Notes: a model not told the origin generated them from the sequence alone. Shown: positions 52,605 through 61,891, counted from the first letter of the stretch. The stretch is 64,000 nt of DNA from Solimonas sp. SE-A11 (GCF_030345715.1 NZ_JAUASX010000003.1:215276-279275); one strand, 5' to 3'. Translations and numbers: made by a program.

Positions 52605-53477
52605 ATGGCCAGGCAGGGTCTGCGGGGTAAGGTGGTGGCGGTGACCGGCGGTGCGCGCGGCATTGGCCTGGAGATCGCCAGGGCGCTGGCGGCCGAGGGC
52701 GCCCAGGTCAGCATCGGCGACATCGACGAGAAGCTGGCCCAGCATGCGGCACGGCCGTTGGGCGCCCATGCCGCGAAGCTGGACGTGCGCGACCGTGCGT
52801 CCTTTGCCGCCTTCCTCGACGCCACGCGCAAGGTACTGGGGCCGGTGGACGTGCTGGTCAACAACGCTGGCATCATGCCGATGGGCGCCTTCCTCGACGA
52901 GCCGCTGGAGCGTTCCGACGCGCAGATCGACATCAACTTCCGCGGCGTGATCCATGGCATGCAGCTGGCCCTGCCGGAGATGTTGAAGCGCGGCAGCGGC
53001 CACATTGTCAACATCGCCTCGCTGGCGGGCCGCTTCGGCATTCCCGGCGCGGTGGTCTATACCGGCACCAAGTTCGCGGTGGTGGGCCTGACCGAGGCGG
53101 CGGACGCCGAGTACCGCGGACGCGGCGTGCATTTCACCGCGGTGATGTCGTCCAAGGTGCGCACCGAACTGGCCTCCGGCACCGAGCAGGCCGGCAAGGG
53201 CATCCCGGCGGTGGACCCCGAGGACGTGGCGGCGGCGGTGGTGCAGGCGCTGAAGCGGCCGCAGCTGTTCGTGGCGGTGCCGGGCTTCCTGAAGCCGGCC
53301 GCCGCGGTGTTCCAGCTGGCACCGGAATGGCTGGTCCGCCTGGGGCGGCGGGCCATAGGCGACAACCGCATCCTGTCGAAACTCGACCATGACGGTCGCC
53401 GCGATTACGAGCGGCGCCTGGATGCGTTGGCCAAGCCTGCCGCGAAGCCAGCGCCCAAGCGCAAGGTGCGCGCGTGA
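52605..53477 (+). CDS. Short-chain dehydrogenase/reductase
   Basis: This protein of about 290 residues is a classical SDR with VAVTGGARGIGLEIA (NAD(P)-binding), VLVNNAGIMPMG, the catalytic Ser in NIASLAGR and Tyr-x3-Lys in VVYTGTKFAV. The basic tail (PAPKRKVRA) is unusual. The substrate is probably an alcohol or ketone intermediate of the cluster. The ATG at 52605 follows GAGG by nine bases; an ATG at 52587 gives six more residues but has no ribosome site. It overlaps the patatin gene by four bases (GTGA), and is the first gene of the operon divergent from the AraC regulator. Confidence 0.9.
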   Translation: MARQGLRGKVVAVTGGARGIGLEIARALAAEGAQVSIGDIDEKLAQHAARPLGAHAAKLDVRDRASFAAFLDATRKVLGPVDVLVNNAGIMPMGAFLDEPLERSDAQIDINFRGVIHGMQLALPEMLKRGSGHIVNIASLAGRFGIPGAVVYTGTKFAVVGLTEAADAEYRGRGVHFTAVMSSKVRTELASGTEQAGKGIPAVDPEDVAAAVVQALKRPQLFVAVPGFLKPAAAVFQLAPEWLVRLGRRAIGDNRILSKLDHDGRRDYERRLDALAKPAAKPAPKRKVRA

Positions 53478-54400
53478 CCCGCCGCGCCCTGGTCATCGGC
53501 TGTGGCGGCGTGGCCGGCGGTGCCTGGAGCATCGCCACGCTGGCGGCGCTGCAGCGCGAACTGGACTGGGACCCGCGCGAGGCGGAGATCCTGATCGGCA
53601 CCTCCAGCGGCGCGGTGCTGTCGGCCCTGCTAGGAGCCGGCGTCTCCGTAGAGCGCATGGTGGCCAGCCAGCTCGGCGAGGCGCCGGATTGCGTCTGGAA
53701 CCATGACCGCGACACCGGCGGCGTGCTGCCGCCGCTGCCGGCGGCGGACTGGCCGGGCCTGCCGCTGGCACGCCTGGGCCTGCGGCGGCGCATCTCCGCC
53801 TTCACCGCCTTCACCGGCCTGCTGCCGCGCGGCACCGCCGACATGGCGCCGTTCCGGCGGCTGGTCGGCAGCGTGGTGCCGCCGGGGGAGTGGGCGCCGC
53901 ATGCCAATACCTGGATCGTCGGCGTGGACGTGGACAGCGGCGAGCGCGTGGCCTTCGGCCGCGAGGACGCGCCGCGGATTCCGCTGGACCTCGCGGTCTG
54001 CGCGTCCTACGGCGTGCCGGGCTGGTGCCCGCCGATGGAATGGCAGGGCCGCTCGTATCTCGACGGCGGCATTGCCTCGCCGACCTCGGCGGACCTGCTG
54101 CTGGGCAGAGGCGTCACCGAGGCCGTGGTGCTGGCGCCGATGGCCTCCAGCGAGCCCGACCAGCCGCGCTCGCCACTGGCGCGGATCGAGCGCCGTGTGC
54201 GCCGGCACATGACCGCGATCGTGGACCGCGAGATCGCGCAACTGCAGGCCGCCGGCATCCGCACGATCCGGCTCGAGCCGGGCCCGGCCGAGTTGGCCGC
54301 GATCGGTTACAACATGATGGATCACCGCCGTCGCCGCCGCGTCTTCGACGTGACGGTGGCGGGCAGCGACCGCGCGGTACGCGCGGCGCTCCAGCGATAA
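53474..54400 (+). CDS. Patatin-like phospholipase
   Basis: This 308-residue protein has the patatin fold with the nucleophile in GTSSG (Ser44), an oxyanion-type glycine run GCGGVAGGA at the N terminus and the catalytic Asp in DGGI (Asp197). It is a predicted serine-aspartate dyad hydrolase acting on acyl esters. No signal peptide is visible, so it is cytoplasmic or membrane-associated. The GTG start overlaps the SDR stop. It could release or transfer fatty acyl groups for the monooxygenase and dehydrogenase. Confidence 0.9.
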   Translation: MTRRALVIGCGGVAGGAWSIATLAALQRELDWDPREAEILIGTSSGAVLSALLGAGVSVERMVASQLGEAPDCVWNHDRDTGGVLPPLPAADWPGLPLARLGLRRRISAFTAFTGLLPRGTADMAPFRRLVGSVVPPGEWAPHANTWIVGVDVDSGERVAFGREDAPRIPLDLAVCASYGVPGWCPPMEWQGRSYLDGGIASPTSADLLLGRGVTEAVVLAPMASSEPDQPRSPLARIERRVRRHMTAIVDREIAQLQAAGIRTIRLEPGPAELAAIGYNMMDHRRRRRVFDVTVAGSDRAVRAALQR

Positions 54401-54417
54401 CCTTTGGGAGGGCAGCA

Positions 54418-55923
54418 ATGGGCAGGGCAGAACGCATGGAACGCCAGCCGGACTACGAGGCCATCGTCATCGGCACGGGTTTCGGGGGCATGGGCGCGGC
54501 GATCGAACTGAAGCGGCAGGGCATCGATTCGCTGCTGCTGCTGGATCGCAACGACGATCTTGGCGGCACCTGGCACGTCAACAGCTATCCGGGCCTGGCG
54601 GTGGACATCGCCTCCTTCACCTACTCGTACTCCTTCGAGCCGAATCCCGGCTGGACGCGGCTCTACGCGCCGGGCGCGGAGCTGAAGAAGTACGCCGAGC
54701 ACGTCGCCGGCAAGTACGACCTGCGCCGCCACATGCGCTTCAATACCGTGGTGCTGAAGGCCGTGTGGGACGAGGCGAATCGCTTGTGGACCGTGCATCT
54801 CGCGCGCGGCGAGCCGTTGACGGCGCGCTTGCTGCTGACCGCCACCGGCTTCCTGTCGCAGCCGAAGAAGCCCGGCATCCCGGGCATCGAGACATTCAAG
54901 GGCAAGGTCATGCACACCGCCGCCTGGGACCATGACTACGAGCTGCAGGGCAAGCGCGCCGCGGTGATCGGTACCGGCGCCACCGCGGTGCAGTTGCTGC
55001 CGAAGATCGCGCCCAAGCTAGCGCGGCTCGACGTCTACCAGCGCACCGCGATCTGGGTGACGCCCAAGCTCGACGGGCCGATCCCGCTGGCGCTGCGCCG
55101 CCTGTTCGCCGCGCTGCCGTCCACGCAGCGCTCGGCGCGCCTGGTCAGCTCGGGCCTGCTCGAAGCGATCATGGTCACCGGCGTGCTGTACAACAAGCAA
55201 CTGCCGCTGCTGATGCGCACGATGGAGCGGGCCTGCAAGACGCACATCGCGCGCCAGGTGAATGACCCGGCGCTGCGCGAGAAGCTCACGCCGGACTACA
55301 GCTTCGGCTGCAAGCGGCCGACCTTCTCCAATACCTACTACCCGACCTTCAACCGCGCCAACGTGGAGCTGGTGACGGACGCCATCGAGCGCATCGAGCC
55401 CGACGCCATCGTCACACGCGATGGGCAGCGCCGGCCGATCGACACCCTGATCCTGGCCACCGGCTTCTCGCTGTGGGAGGAGAACTTCCCGGCGATCCAG
55501 ATCGTCGGACGGGCGGGCAAGGACCTGGGTGCCTGGTGGCGCGGCACGCGCTTCCAGTCCTACGAGGGCATCGCGATCCCGGGCTTCCCGAACCTGTTCA
55601 GCCTGAACAGCCCCTACGCCTACAACGGCCTGTCCTTCTTCACCACCATCGAAGGGCAGATGAAGCACATCGCCCGCCTGCTGGGCGAGATGCGGCGCAA
55701 GAAGGCGCGCAGCTTCGAGGTGTCGGAGAAGGCCAACGATGCCTTCGTGGCCGACATGAAGCGGCGCCTGGAGCATTCGGTTTTCGTCAACGGCAACTGC
55801 GCCAGCTCGCGCAGCTACTACTTCAACCCGCATGGCGAGGCGACCCTGCTGCGGCCCACGTCGACGGTCTCGGGCCTGCGGCGCTCCGGACGTTTTCCCC
55901 TCAAGGACTACCAGTTCGCCTGA
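54418..55923 (+). CDS. Flavin-containing monooxygenase, Baeyer-Villiger type
   Basis: This 501-residue protein has an N-terminal FAD-binding GxGxxG (IGTGFGGMG), the second dinucleotide motif AAVIGTGATAVQLLPKIA and the Baeyer-Villiger fingerprint FKGKVMHTAAWDHD (about residues 160-173), close to the consensus FxGxxxHxxxW[P/D]. It is like EthA, MymA and AlmA proteins that oxygenate ketones or long alkyl substrates. The start follows GGGAGG. It is 17 bases from the patatin gene and is part of the operon divergent from the AraC regulator. The substrate is unknown; a lipid-derived ketone is a guess. Confidence 0.9.
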   Translation: MGRAERMERQPDYEAIVIGTGFGGMGAAIELKRQGIDSLLLLDRNDDLGGTWHVNSYPGLAVDIASFTYSYSFEPNPGWTRLYAPGAELKKYAEHVAGKYDLRRHMRFNTVVLKAVWDEANRLWTVHLARGEPLTARLLLTATGFLSQPKKPGIPGIETFKGKVMHTAAWDHDYELQGKRAAVIGTGATAVQLLPKIAPKLARLDVYQRTAIWVTPKLDGPIPLALRRLFAALPSTQRSARLVSSGLLEAIMVTGVLYNKQLPLLMRTMERACKTHIARQVNDPALREKLTPDYSFGCKRPTFSNTYYPTFNRANVELVTDAIERIEPDAIVTRDGQRRPIDTLILATGFSLWEENFPAIQIVGRAGKDLGAWWRGTRFQSYEGIAIPGFPNLFSLNSPYAYNGLSFFTTIEGQMKHIARLLGEMRRKKARSFEVSEKANDAFVADMKRRLEHSVFVNGNCASSRSYYFNPHGEATLLRPTSTVSGLRRSGRFPLKDYQFA

Positions 55924-55961
55924 AGGCGGCGCAGAATCCGGCGAGTTACAGGAGAAGGGCC

Positions 55962-56801
55962 ATGGGCAAGATGGAGCAGGGCGGTGCCGCGACGATCCCG
56001 GTGCGGCGCATGGACTTCGAGTTCGGCGACGACATTCCCACCTGGTGGTTCGATGGTGACCCGGTCAAGACGCTGATCATGGCGGCGCAGTCTTGCACCT
56101 TTCCGGAGGGCGAGCGCTTCTTCATCCGCTCCGTGCGCGCCTGGCAGGACGGCGTGAAGGACCCGGTGCTGCGCCAGCAAATCCGCGGCTTCATCGGCCA
56201 GGAGGCGCACCACGGCAACGAGCACACGGCGCTCAATGCCTTCATGCAGGGCCGCGGACTGCCTACCGGCAAGGTCGAGGCCTTCGTCAAGCGGGGGCTG
56301 GGTTTTCGCGATCGCATGCTGTCGCCGGAGCGGCGCCTGGCCATGACTTGCGCGCTGGAGCATTTCACCGCGATGCTAGCCGAGATGCTGCTGGAACATC
56401 CGGAGTTCCTGAAGGGCATGGACGAGCGCGTGTTCGCGCTGTGGCTGTGGCATGCGGTGGAGGAGAGCGAGCACAAGGCCGTGGCCTTCGACGTCTTCAA
56501 GGACCAGGTGGACAGCGAGTGGATCCGCCGCAGCCAGATGGTGGTCACCACGCTGGAGTTCTCGCTGTTCAGCGCGCTGCACTTCGCGCGGCTCTACCGT
56601 GCTTCCGGCGAGAAGCTGGGACTGCGCGGCGTGATGAAGCGCCTGGCTTACTTCCGCCCCTGGCTGCGCCAGCTCGGCCCGCGCTACCGTGCCTACTACC
56701 GCCGTGACTTCCACCCCGACGAGGTGGACAGCCGCGCCCTGCGCGAGGCGGCGCTGAAGCGCCTCGCACAATTGCTGGACCGGCCGACCTTGGCCGCCTG
56801 A
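55962..56801 (+). CDS. Predicted metal-dependent hydrolase (COG3687/PF10118 family)
   Basis: This 279-residue protein matches the PF10118 family: IPTWWFDGDPVKT, FPEGERFFIRSVR, IGQEAHHGNEH, CALEHFTAML and WHAVEESEHKAVAFDVF. The repeated E-x2-H pattern across helices looks like a ferritin-type di-metal site. The biochemical activity of this family is not established as far as I know. The ATG at 55962 follows CAGGAGAAGG. Its consistent neighbourhood with a BVMO-like monooxygenase suggests a role in oxidative lipid or steroid metabolism; this is inference. Confidence 0.85.
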   Translation: MGKMEQGGAATIPVRRMDFEFGDDIPTWWFDGDPVKTLIMAAQSCTFPEGERFFIRSVRAWQDGVKDPVLRQQIRGFIGQEAHHGNEHTALNAFMQGRGLPTGKVEAFVKRGLGFRDRMLSPERRLAMTCALEHFTAMLAEMLLEHPEFLKGMDERVFALWLWHAVEESEHKAVAFDVFKDQVDSEWIRRSQMVVTTLEFSLFSALHFARLYRASGEKLGLRGVMKRLAYFRPWLRQLGPRYRAYYRRDFHPDEVDSRALREAALKRLAQLLDRPTLAA

Positions 56802-56825
56802 TAACCAGACCTGAAGAACCAAACC

Positions 56826-57662
56826 ATGGCCCGCAGCTCCGAGGCGATCAGCCCGACCGCTCATTACACCGGCTACGCCTGGTTCCACCACGGCCTCTCG
56901 CACGAAGCCCTGGTCACGCCGCAGGGGCGGCTGCTGTTCAACGCCCTGCGCCCGCTGAACCGCCTGGCGCAGGCCTGGGAGCGACCCACGGTGGAAGGCT
57001 TCCTGCTGGCCCGCCATCGCGCCATCGACGGCCTGCTGGAGCAGGCCATCGTGGAGGGGCGGGTGACACAGGTGATCGAGATCGCCTCCGGCTTTTCGCC
57101 GCGCGGCTGGGACTTCAAGCGCCGCCACGGCAACCGCCTGCGCTACATCGAGGCGGACTTGCCGCAGATGGCGGAGTGGAAGCTGCAGCGGCTGGAGCGC
57201 GGCGGCCTGCTGCAGCCGGGGCACCGGGTGCAGCCGCTGGACGCGCTGGCGGACCACGGCCCCGCGTCGCTGGCGGCTCTGGCCGAGCGGTTGGACCCGG
57301 CGCAGGGGACAGCGATCGTCACCGAGGGCCTGCTGAACTACTTCGACCGTGAGTCGGTGCTGGGCATGTGGCAGCGCTTTGCCGCCGTGCTGTCGCGCTT
57401 TCCCCAGGGCCTGTACCTGTCCGATCTGCACCTGGCCCGGGACAACCAGGGTACTTCGCAGCGCGTCTTCGGCCGCCTGCTCTCGGCCTTCGTGCGGGGG
57501 CGTGTCCACCTGCATTTCAACGGCCCCGAGGAGCCCCTGGATCTGCTGCGGGCCAGTGGCTTCGCCACCGCCGAGCTGCACGATCCGCGGCAGCTGCCGC
57601 AGGCCGGGCGGACGCAGCCCGGCGCCGAGCTGGTGCGCGTGATCGAGGCGCGCAGCCGATGA
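56826..57662 (+). CDS. SAM-dependent O-methyltransferase, LCM/COG3315 family
   Basis: This 278-residue protein resembles the leucine carboxyl methyltransferase family (PF04072, COG3315). It starts with ISPTAHYTGYAW, then ARHRAIDGLLEQAI, VIEIASGFSPRGWDF for the SAM-binding glycine loop, IEADLPQM for the acidic ribose-binding residue and TEGLLNYFD. These enzymes methylate carboxylates or hydroxyls of small molecules. It follows the PF10118 gene by 24 bases and is likely the fifth gene of the operon. The substrate is unknown. Confidence 0.87.
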   Translation: MARSSEAISPTAHYTGYAWFHHGLSHEALVTPQGRLLFNALRPLNRLAQAWERPTVEGFLLARHRAIDGLLEQAIVEGRVTQVIEIASGFSPRGWDFKRRHGNRLRYIEADLPQMAEWKLQRLERGGLLQPGHRVQPLDALADHGPASLAALAERLDPAQGTAIVTEGLLNYFDRESVLGMWQRFAAVLSRFPQGLYLSDLHLARDNQGTSQRVFGRLLSAFVRGRVHLHFNGPEEPLDLLRASGFATAELHDPRQLPQAGRTQPGAELVRVIEARSR

Positions 57663-57732
57663 GCGACCGTCACGCCGTCAGGTCATAATCGACTTCTTCG
57701 CATTTCCCTAGCATTTCCAATAGGAGCATCCC

Positions 57733-58152
57733 ATGGCGCAGCACCAGGTCCACGTGAGCCGCGATTTCACGCTTCCGGTCGAGGACGTGTACGCGCTCCT
57801 GTCCGATCACAACCGCCTGAGCCGCGTGCTCGGCGTGCCGGTCAAGCGAATCCGCGATGCGGTGGGCGACGACGTCAATGGCGTTGGCTCGGTGCGCCTG
57901 ATCGGCGTGGCTCCGCTAGGCATCGAGGAGACCGTGACCGCGGCCGAGCCGAACCGCCTGATCCGCTACCGCATCAGCAAGGGTGGCGCGCCGGTGAAGA
58001 ACCACAGCGGCGAGTTGACCTTCAGCAAGACCGCCGAAGGCTCGCGCGTGCAGTGGGTGATCGACTTCGATTCGTCGCTGCCGGTGGCCGGAACGGTGGT
58101 GCGTCTGGTGCTGGGCGCGGCCATCAACCGCGGGCTGCGCCGCATTTCCTGA
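57733..58152 (+). CDS. SRPBCC-family (polyketide cyclase/dehydrase-like) lipid-binding protein
   Basis: This 139-residue protein is a START-like SRPBCC domain: VHVSRDFTLPVEDVYALLSD, then GVGSVRLIGVA, IEETVTAAEPNRLIRYR and SRVQWVIDFDSSLP. These form a hydrophobic ligand-binding cavity. No signal or membrane helix. It is 70 bases after the methyltransferase and could be the last gene of that operon. Function is not known; ligand binding or acting as a cyclase are the usual possibilities. Confidence 0.82.
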   Translation: MAQHQVHVSRDFTLPVEDVYALLSDHNRLSRVLGVPVKRIRDAVGDDVNGVGSVRLIGVAPLGIEETVTAAEPNRLIRYRISKGGAPVKNHSGELTFSKTAEGSRVQWVIDFDSSLPVAGTVVRLVLGAAINRGLRRIS

Positions 58153-58166
58153 ATCGGGCGGCGGTC

Positions 58167-60584
58167 TCAGGCGACGAGCGAGCTCGGCGCCGCTTCCGGC
58201 GGGGCTTCCTCCGCTGCCGGGGCGGCGCCGTTCTTGTGATCGGCATGCTGCTGGCGCAGGGCCTGCAGTACCAGCACCGTCTGCGGCGGGATGTCGATAG
58301 GCTCGGAGCGACCCTCCAGCAGGTCCTCCAGCAGGTCGGCGGCGGTAACGGTCAGGCCGTTGTGGCCGTCGAACTCGGTAAAGGATGCACGCTTCACCTG
58401 CGGGAACCAGGAGTTCAGCTTGAGCCAGCGCGTGCCCTGGCTGCGCCGGTCGTAGACGCGGAACCAGGCGCCGACGCGCAGCAGCTGTTCCAGCAGGCGT
58501 TGCGGCGTGGGCAGCTCCAGCGGCAGGCTGACGATGCCTGCTGAGGTGGTCTCATCCGCCGGGTCTTCCTCGGCCTCGGAGCCAGGCTCGGCGAAGACGG
58601 CGGCGATCTCGGCGGCCTCGGCCGCTACTTCCTCGGAAATCTCGGCGCTGTTGGCGACGCTGTCCATGATGGCGTCGGCAATGGCATCCGCCAGCGCGGC
58701 CTCCTCGGCGGGAGTGTCGGCGGTGACCGCCTCGGGCAGTGCTTCCGAGGTGGTTTCAGCCCGCGTGATGACGGCAGTGGCCAGCGGTTGGGCCTGCAGC
58801 TCGCGGACGATCTCGGTGGTGCGCGCCAGCGCTGCCAGCTCCGCCTCGGTGGGCAACTCACGGGCCGGGGCGGGTTCGGGGAGAGGGCGCGACGGGCGCT
58901 TGAGCGTGATTTCCATGGTGGCCGACAGCGGTTCCCAGTCCGCCATGGCGGGCGCGGCGGCCACGCTGGCGGCACCGGTGCCCGGCGGATCCTGGCGGCT
59001 GAAGCCGTTGAGGGCCTGGTCCAGGCCCTTGAGCAGTTCATGCGCGCGTTCGCGCGGCATGCCCACGGCGGTCAATGCCTTGAACAGGTCGACGCGCAGG
59101 GTGGCGCGCTCGGCCGGGGTACGGGCGTTCGGCGTCTCGGGGTTGAGGGCCTGCAGCACGCGGTGCAGCAGTTCCATGCCACTGCGGTAGACCTGGCTGT
59201 CCGGGCCGTGATGCAGCAGGTGGCTGGCCATCATCGGGCCCCAGCCGCTGCGCAGCAGGGGCCAGACCGGGTCGGGCAGGCCAGAGGTGGCGGTGCAGAG
59301 CTCCAGTTCCTGGTCGACCACCTCGCGTACCTTGCGCAGCAGGGCCTTGTGGCGCTCCTGCTGCTGCCGGCCCTGCTCCAGCAGGAAGGCCTCGACCTCG
59401 CCGGCGGCCAGCGGCTGCGTGCCGGCCAGTCGTTCGTGCACGGTGCCGGCGGCCAGGTCGGCCTGGCGCAGCACGCGCCGCGCCCAGCCGTCGAAGCGCT
59501 GCAAGGCGTCGGCACCACCGATGCGGGTGTCGCCGGCCATGTCGGCCATGTCGTTGATCAGTACGCGCACCGGGTGCTGGCGGTTGGTGAAGAACGAGGC
59601 GTCCGCCAGCGCGGCCTTGATGGCGGGGAAGCGGAAAGCTTCGATCAGCGGATACAGGCGCGGGGGAATCTGCGGATCGTCGAGGATTTCATCGATCATG
59701 CGGCCGACCAGGCTGGCGCGCTGCTTCATCAGCCGCGTCTGCGGCAGGTCGAAGCCGGTGGCGGCCTGGCCCTGCAGCGCCTGTAGCAGCAGTTGCGCCA
59801 GATCGGCATCGGAGAAGCCGGCGCTGAAGTCCGGCAGGAATCCCGAGGCAGCGGAACCCGGTTCGCCGGGCAGCAGCGATTCACCGCACCGGACCTTCTG
59901 CAGCATGCTGGCGGTGGCGCGCTCGGAGTTTTCGGTGGAGCGGCCGCGCCGTGTTGTCGGCAGGATGCCATGGCGTTCGCAGCTGGCCACGGCCTCGGCG
60001 TAGACCGGGCGCAATTTCGCCAGCACCGTCTGTTCGAACAGGCGGTTGAGCGCACTGCGCGCGGCGGAGCTATCCGGCAGGGTGCCTACGGCGGAGGCGA
60101 AGGCCTCGCAGAGGCCTAGCGGCGTCAGGCTGGCCACCGGGGGGAAGTCTGGCAGCAGGCCGCGCAGTGTGTCGAAACGGGAGGACAGGTCCTGGATCTG
60201 CGCCTCGCAGCTGCTGCCGGCGCGCACCGCCATGTCGGCCAGGCGGATGCTGTCCTCGACCTCGTCGTTACCGCGCAGTGCCAGTTGCTGTGCCTGCGTG
60301 TCACGGGCGGTGGCGGGGTTCAGCCTCCGTTGCAATGCCTCGCGGAAGCTGGCGGTGAGCGTGGCGCGGACGCCTTCGCTGCGCAGCAGGTGGCGCGCAT
60401 TGAGGAAACCCGGCAGTTGGGTCGGAGGGCTGCCGCGCGCGAGTTCGAACAGCAGGGTGTCGGCTGCCTGCATCATCGACTGCAGGCGGCCGTCCATCTC
60501 GGCCAGCAGCGACATGCACAGTTCGCCGAGCAGGGCCTTGGCATCCGTCGCGGTCGGCATGGTGCGTGCACCGGGTTCAGTCAT
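58167..60584 (-). CDS. DUF1631 family protein
   Basis: This 805-residue protein is a DUF1631 family member, often mislabelled thymidine phosphorylase. It is helical and acidic in the middle; a region rich in Ala/Glu (about 590-680) separates a long N-terminal helical part from a C-terminal segment (LLEQLLRVGAWFRVYDRR, WLKLNSWFPQVKRASFTEFDG) that is the most conserved DUF1631 block. The function is not known. Start codons at 60584 and 60560 are both possible. It is convergent with the SRPBCC gene and divergent from the small membrane protein at 60893. Confidence 0.82.
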   Translation of the reverse strand: MTEPGARTMPTATDAKALLGELCMSLLAEMDGRLQSMMQAADTLLFELARGSPPTQLPGFLNARHLLRSEGVRATLTASFREALQRRLNPATARDTQAQQLALRGNDEVEDSIRLADMAVRAGSSCEAQIQDLSSRFDTLRGLLPDFPPVASLTPLGLCEAFASAVGTLPDSSAARSALNRLFEQTVLAKLRPVYAEAVASCERHGILPTTRRGRSTENSERATASMLQKVRCGESLLPGEPGSAASGFLPDFSAGFSDADLAQLLLQALQGQAATGFDLPQTRLMKQRASLVGRMIDEILDDPQIPPRLYPLIEAFRFPAIKAALADASFFTNRQHPVRVLINDMADMAGDTRIGGADALQRFDGWARRVLRQADLAAGTVHERLAGTQPLAAGEVEAFLLEQGRQQQERHKALLRKVREVVDQELELCTATSGLPDPVWPLLRSGWGPMMASHLLHHGPDSQVYRSGMELLHRVLQALNPETPNARTPAERATLRVDLFKALTAVGMPRERAHELLKGLDQALNGFSRQDPPGTGAASVAAAPAMADWEPLSATMEITLKRPSRPLPEPAPARELPTEAELAALARTTEIVRELQAQPLATAVITRAETTSEALPEAVTADTPAEEAALADAIADAIMDSVANSAEISEEVAAEAAEIAAVFAEPGSEAEEDPADETTSAGIVSLPLELPTPQRLLEQLLRVGAWFRVYDRRSQGTRWLKLNSWFPQVKRASFTEFDGHNGLTVTAADLLEDLLEGRSEPIDIPPQTVLVLQALRQQHADHKNGAAPAAEEAPPEAAPSSLVA

Positions 60585-60892
60585 GGGCGGCGGACGTCAT
60601 GGAACGAGAGCCTGCGGTGCGGGCATTCGCCGGCACGGAATCCGTGGCACAGGTCTGATTGATGCTGTTCATGATCCTCTTGCCCGGCGGCTGTTGGCCC
60701 GGCTCACCCGCTACCCCAATGCCGTGCGCTGCATGGCGCACGTCTCTCACCCCGGCGCATTTAACCTCAAGTGCCAACCCCGCCGGTATAGGAATTGGCC
60801 TACACCAGTATGAACCGCGGTTCGAGCGGCCGGGGTGCCGGCTGTCTGGCACGTGGCTTGCGTTATGGGCCGCAGACATCAGGGGAACCCAT
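60585..60892. other. Divergent intergenic region with a palindrome
   Basis: This 308-base region separates the DUF1631 gene (minus) and the small membrane protein gene (plus) and should hold both promoters. A perfect 12-base palindrome, GAACCGCGGTTC, is at 60812-60823 and could be a regulator binding site. No promoter pair was convincing. The frame of the next gene stays open back to 60659 but has no clear protein character. Confidence 0.4.
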
Positions 60893-61204
60893 ATGAGCGC
60901 ACCATCCCGAAGCAGCCTGAACGCCGCGGCCCTGGCCTATGCCGTGGCCAACGAGCCGGTGCATGACGAACCGCCGCCGGGGTACGGGCATGCCGAGGAG
61001 ATGGCCCCGCTGCGAGCGCCGATGCTGCCGTCCACCGGCTTCCAGCTGAGTTGCATCGGCCTGGGGCTGGCGCTGATCCTGTTCCACTTCGGCAAGATGG
61101 GCGGCGCCCTGGCGCCCCTGTACCCGGCCAGCCTGGTGATGCTGCCGGGCATGCTGATGATGGCCGCGGCGACCGGCTACCTCGCCTGGCTGAGGCGCGG
61201 CTGA
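60893..61204 (+). CDS. Small membrane protein, function unknown
   Basis: This 103-residue protein has a polar N terminus (about 1-48, with Pro-rich PPPGYGHAEE) and two membrane helices (about 50-70 and 75-97: STGFQLSCIGLGLALILFHF and YPASLVMLPGMLMMAAATGY). It ends LAWLRRG. The ATG at 60893 follows AGGGGA. No family recognised. It is convergent with the transglutaminase gene, with only one base between stops. Confidence 0.65.
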   Translation: MSAPSRSSLNAAALAYAVANEPVHDEPPPGYGHAEEMAPLRAPMLPSTGFQLSCIGLGLALILFHFGKMGGALAPLYPASLVMLPGMLMMAAATGYLAWLRRG

Positions 61205-61205
61205 T

Positions 61206-61871
61206 TCAGCGGGTGTTCTCGGCGGCGACGTCGGCTTCGAAGCTGGCCTGGTCGAGGCGCGGCAGCGTCGGGTACAGGCGCTCGAAGTCGGCGCGCATCT
61301 CCTGCCAGGGCACGTCGAGGTGCTCGCCGCGAAAGGCGAGGTATTCCATGTGCCGGTTACCAGCCAGGTCGTAGGGGTGGTAGATCGAGTCCTCGCGGCC
61401 GTCGAACTCCAGCGGCTTCAGGCGGAAGCGTTCGCAGAGCTCGATGTTGAAGGCCGGCGTCGCCTTGACCCACGCGCCGTCGAGCAGGATCGCGGTGTAG
61501 CCGTGCCAGTAGAACACGTCGGTCTGCATGGTGCGGCGCATGCGCTCGGTGGACAGGTGGTTGCGCACGTCGGCGAAGCCCACCTTGGCCGGGATCCCCA
61601 GGGCGCGGCATCCGGCGGCGAGCAGGGCCGCCTTGGTGACGCACCAGCCATGGCCCAGGCGCAGCACGCTGCTGGCGCGCAGGCCCTCGGCGCTGACGTC
61701 GATGGCATAGGGGTCGTAGCGGAAGCCGTCGCGCACGGCGTAGTACAGGGCCACGGCTTGCTCGCGCGGCGTCTCGCCACGGCCATGCCGGCGGGCGAAG
61801 GCCTGGACCTCGGGGTGATCGGAATCGACGACCGATGCCGGCTGCAGGAACTCGGATGCGCTGGAATCCAC
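61206..61871 (-). CDS. Transglutaminase-like cysteine peptidase-fold protein
   Basis: This 221-residue protein has the transglutaminase core: catalytic Cys in LGHGWCVTKAALLAAGCRAL, His in FYWHGYTAILLDGAWVKATP and the following acidic residue near TPAFN. GIPAKVGFADVRNHL links them. This matches the COG1305-like family of soluble, cytoplasmic transglutaminase-like proteins of unknown substrate. No signal peptide is visible. It is 20 bases downstream of the pseudouridine synthase gene and probably cotranscribed. Confidence 0.88.
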   Translation of the reverse strand: MDSSASEFLQPASVVDSDHPEVQAFARRHGRGETPREQAVALYYAVRDGFRYDPYAIDVSAEGLRASSVLRLGHGWCVTKAALLAAGCRALGIPAKVGFADVRNHLSTERMRRTMQTDVFYWHGYTAILLDGAWVKATPAFNIELCERFRLKPLEFDGREDSIYHPYDLAGNRHMEYLAFRGEHLDVPWQEMRADFERLYPTLPRLDQASFEADVAAENTR

Positions 61872-61891
61872 GGGGGCTCCGGAGATAGGGA

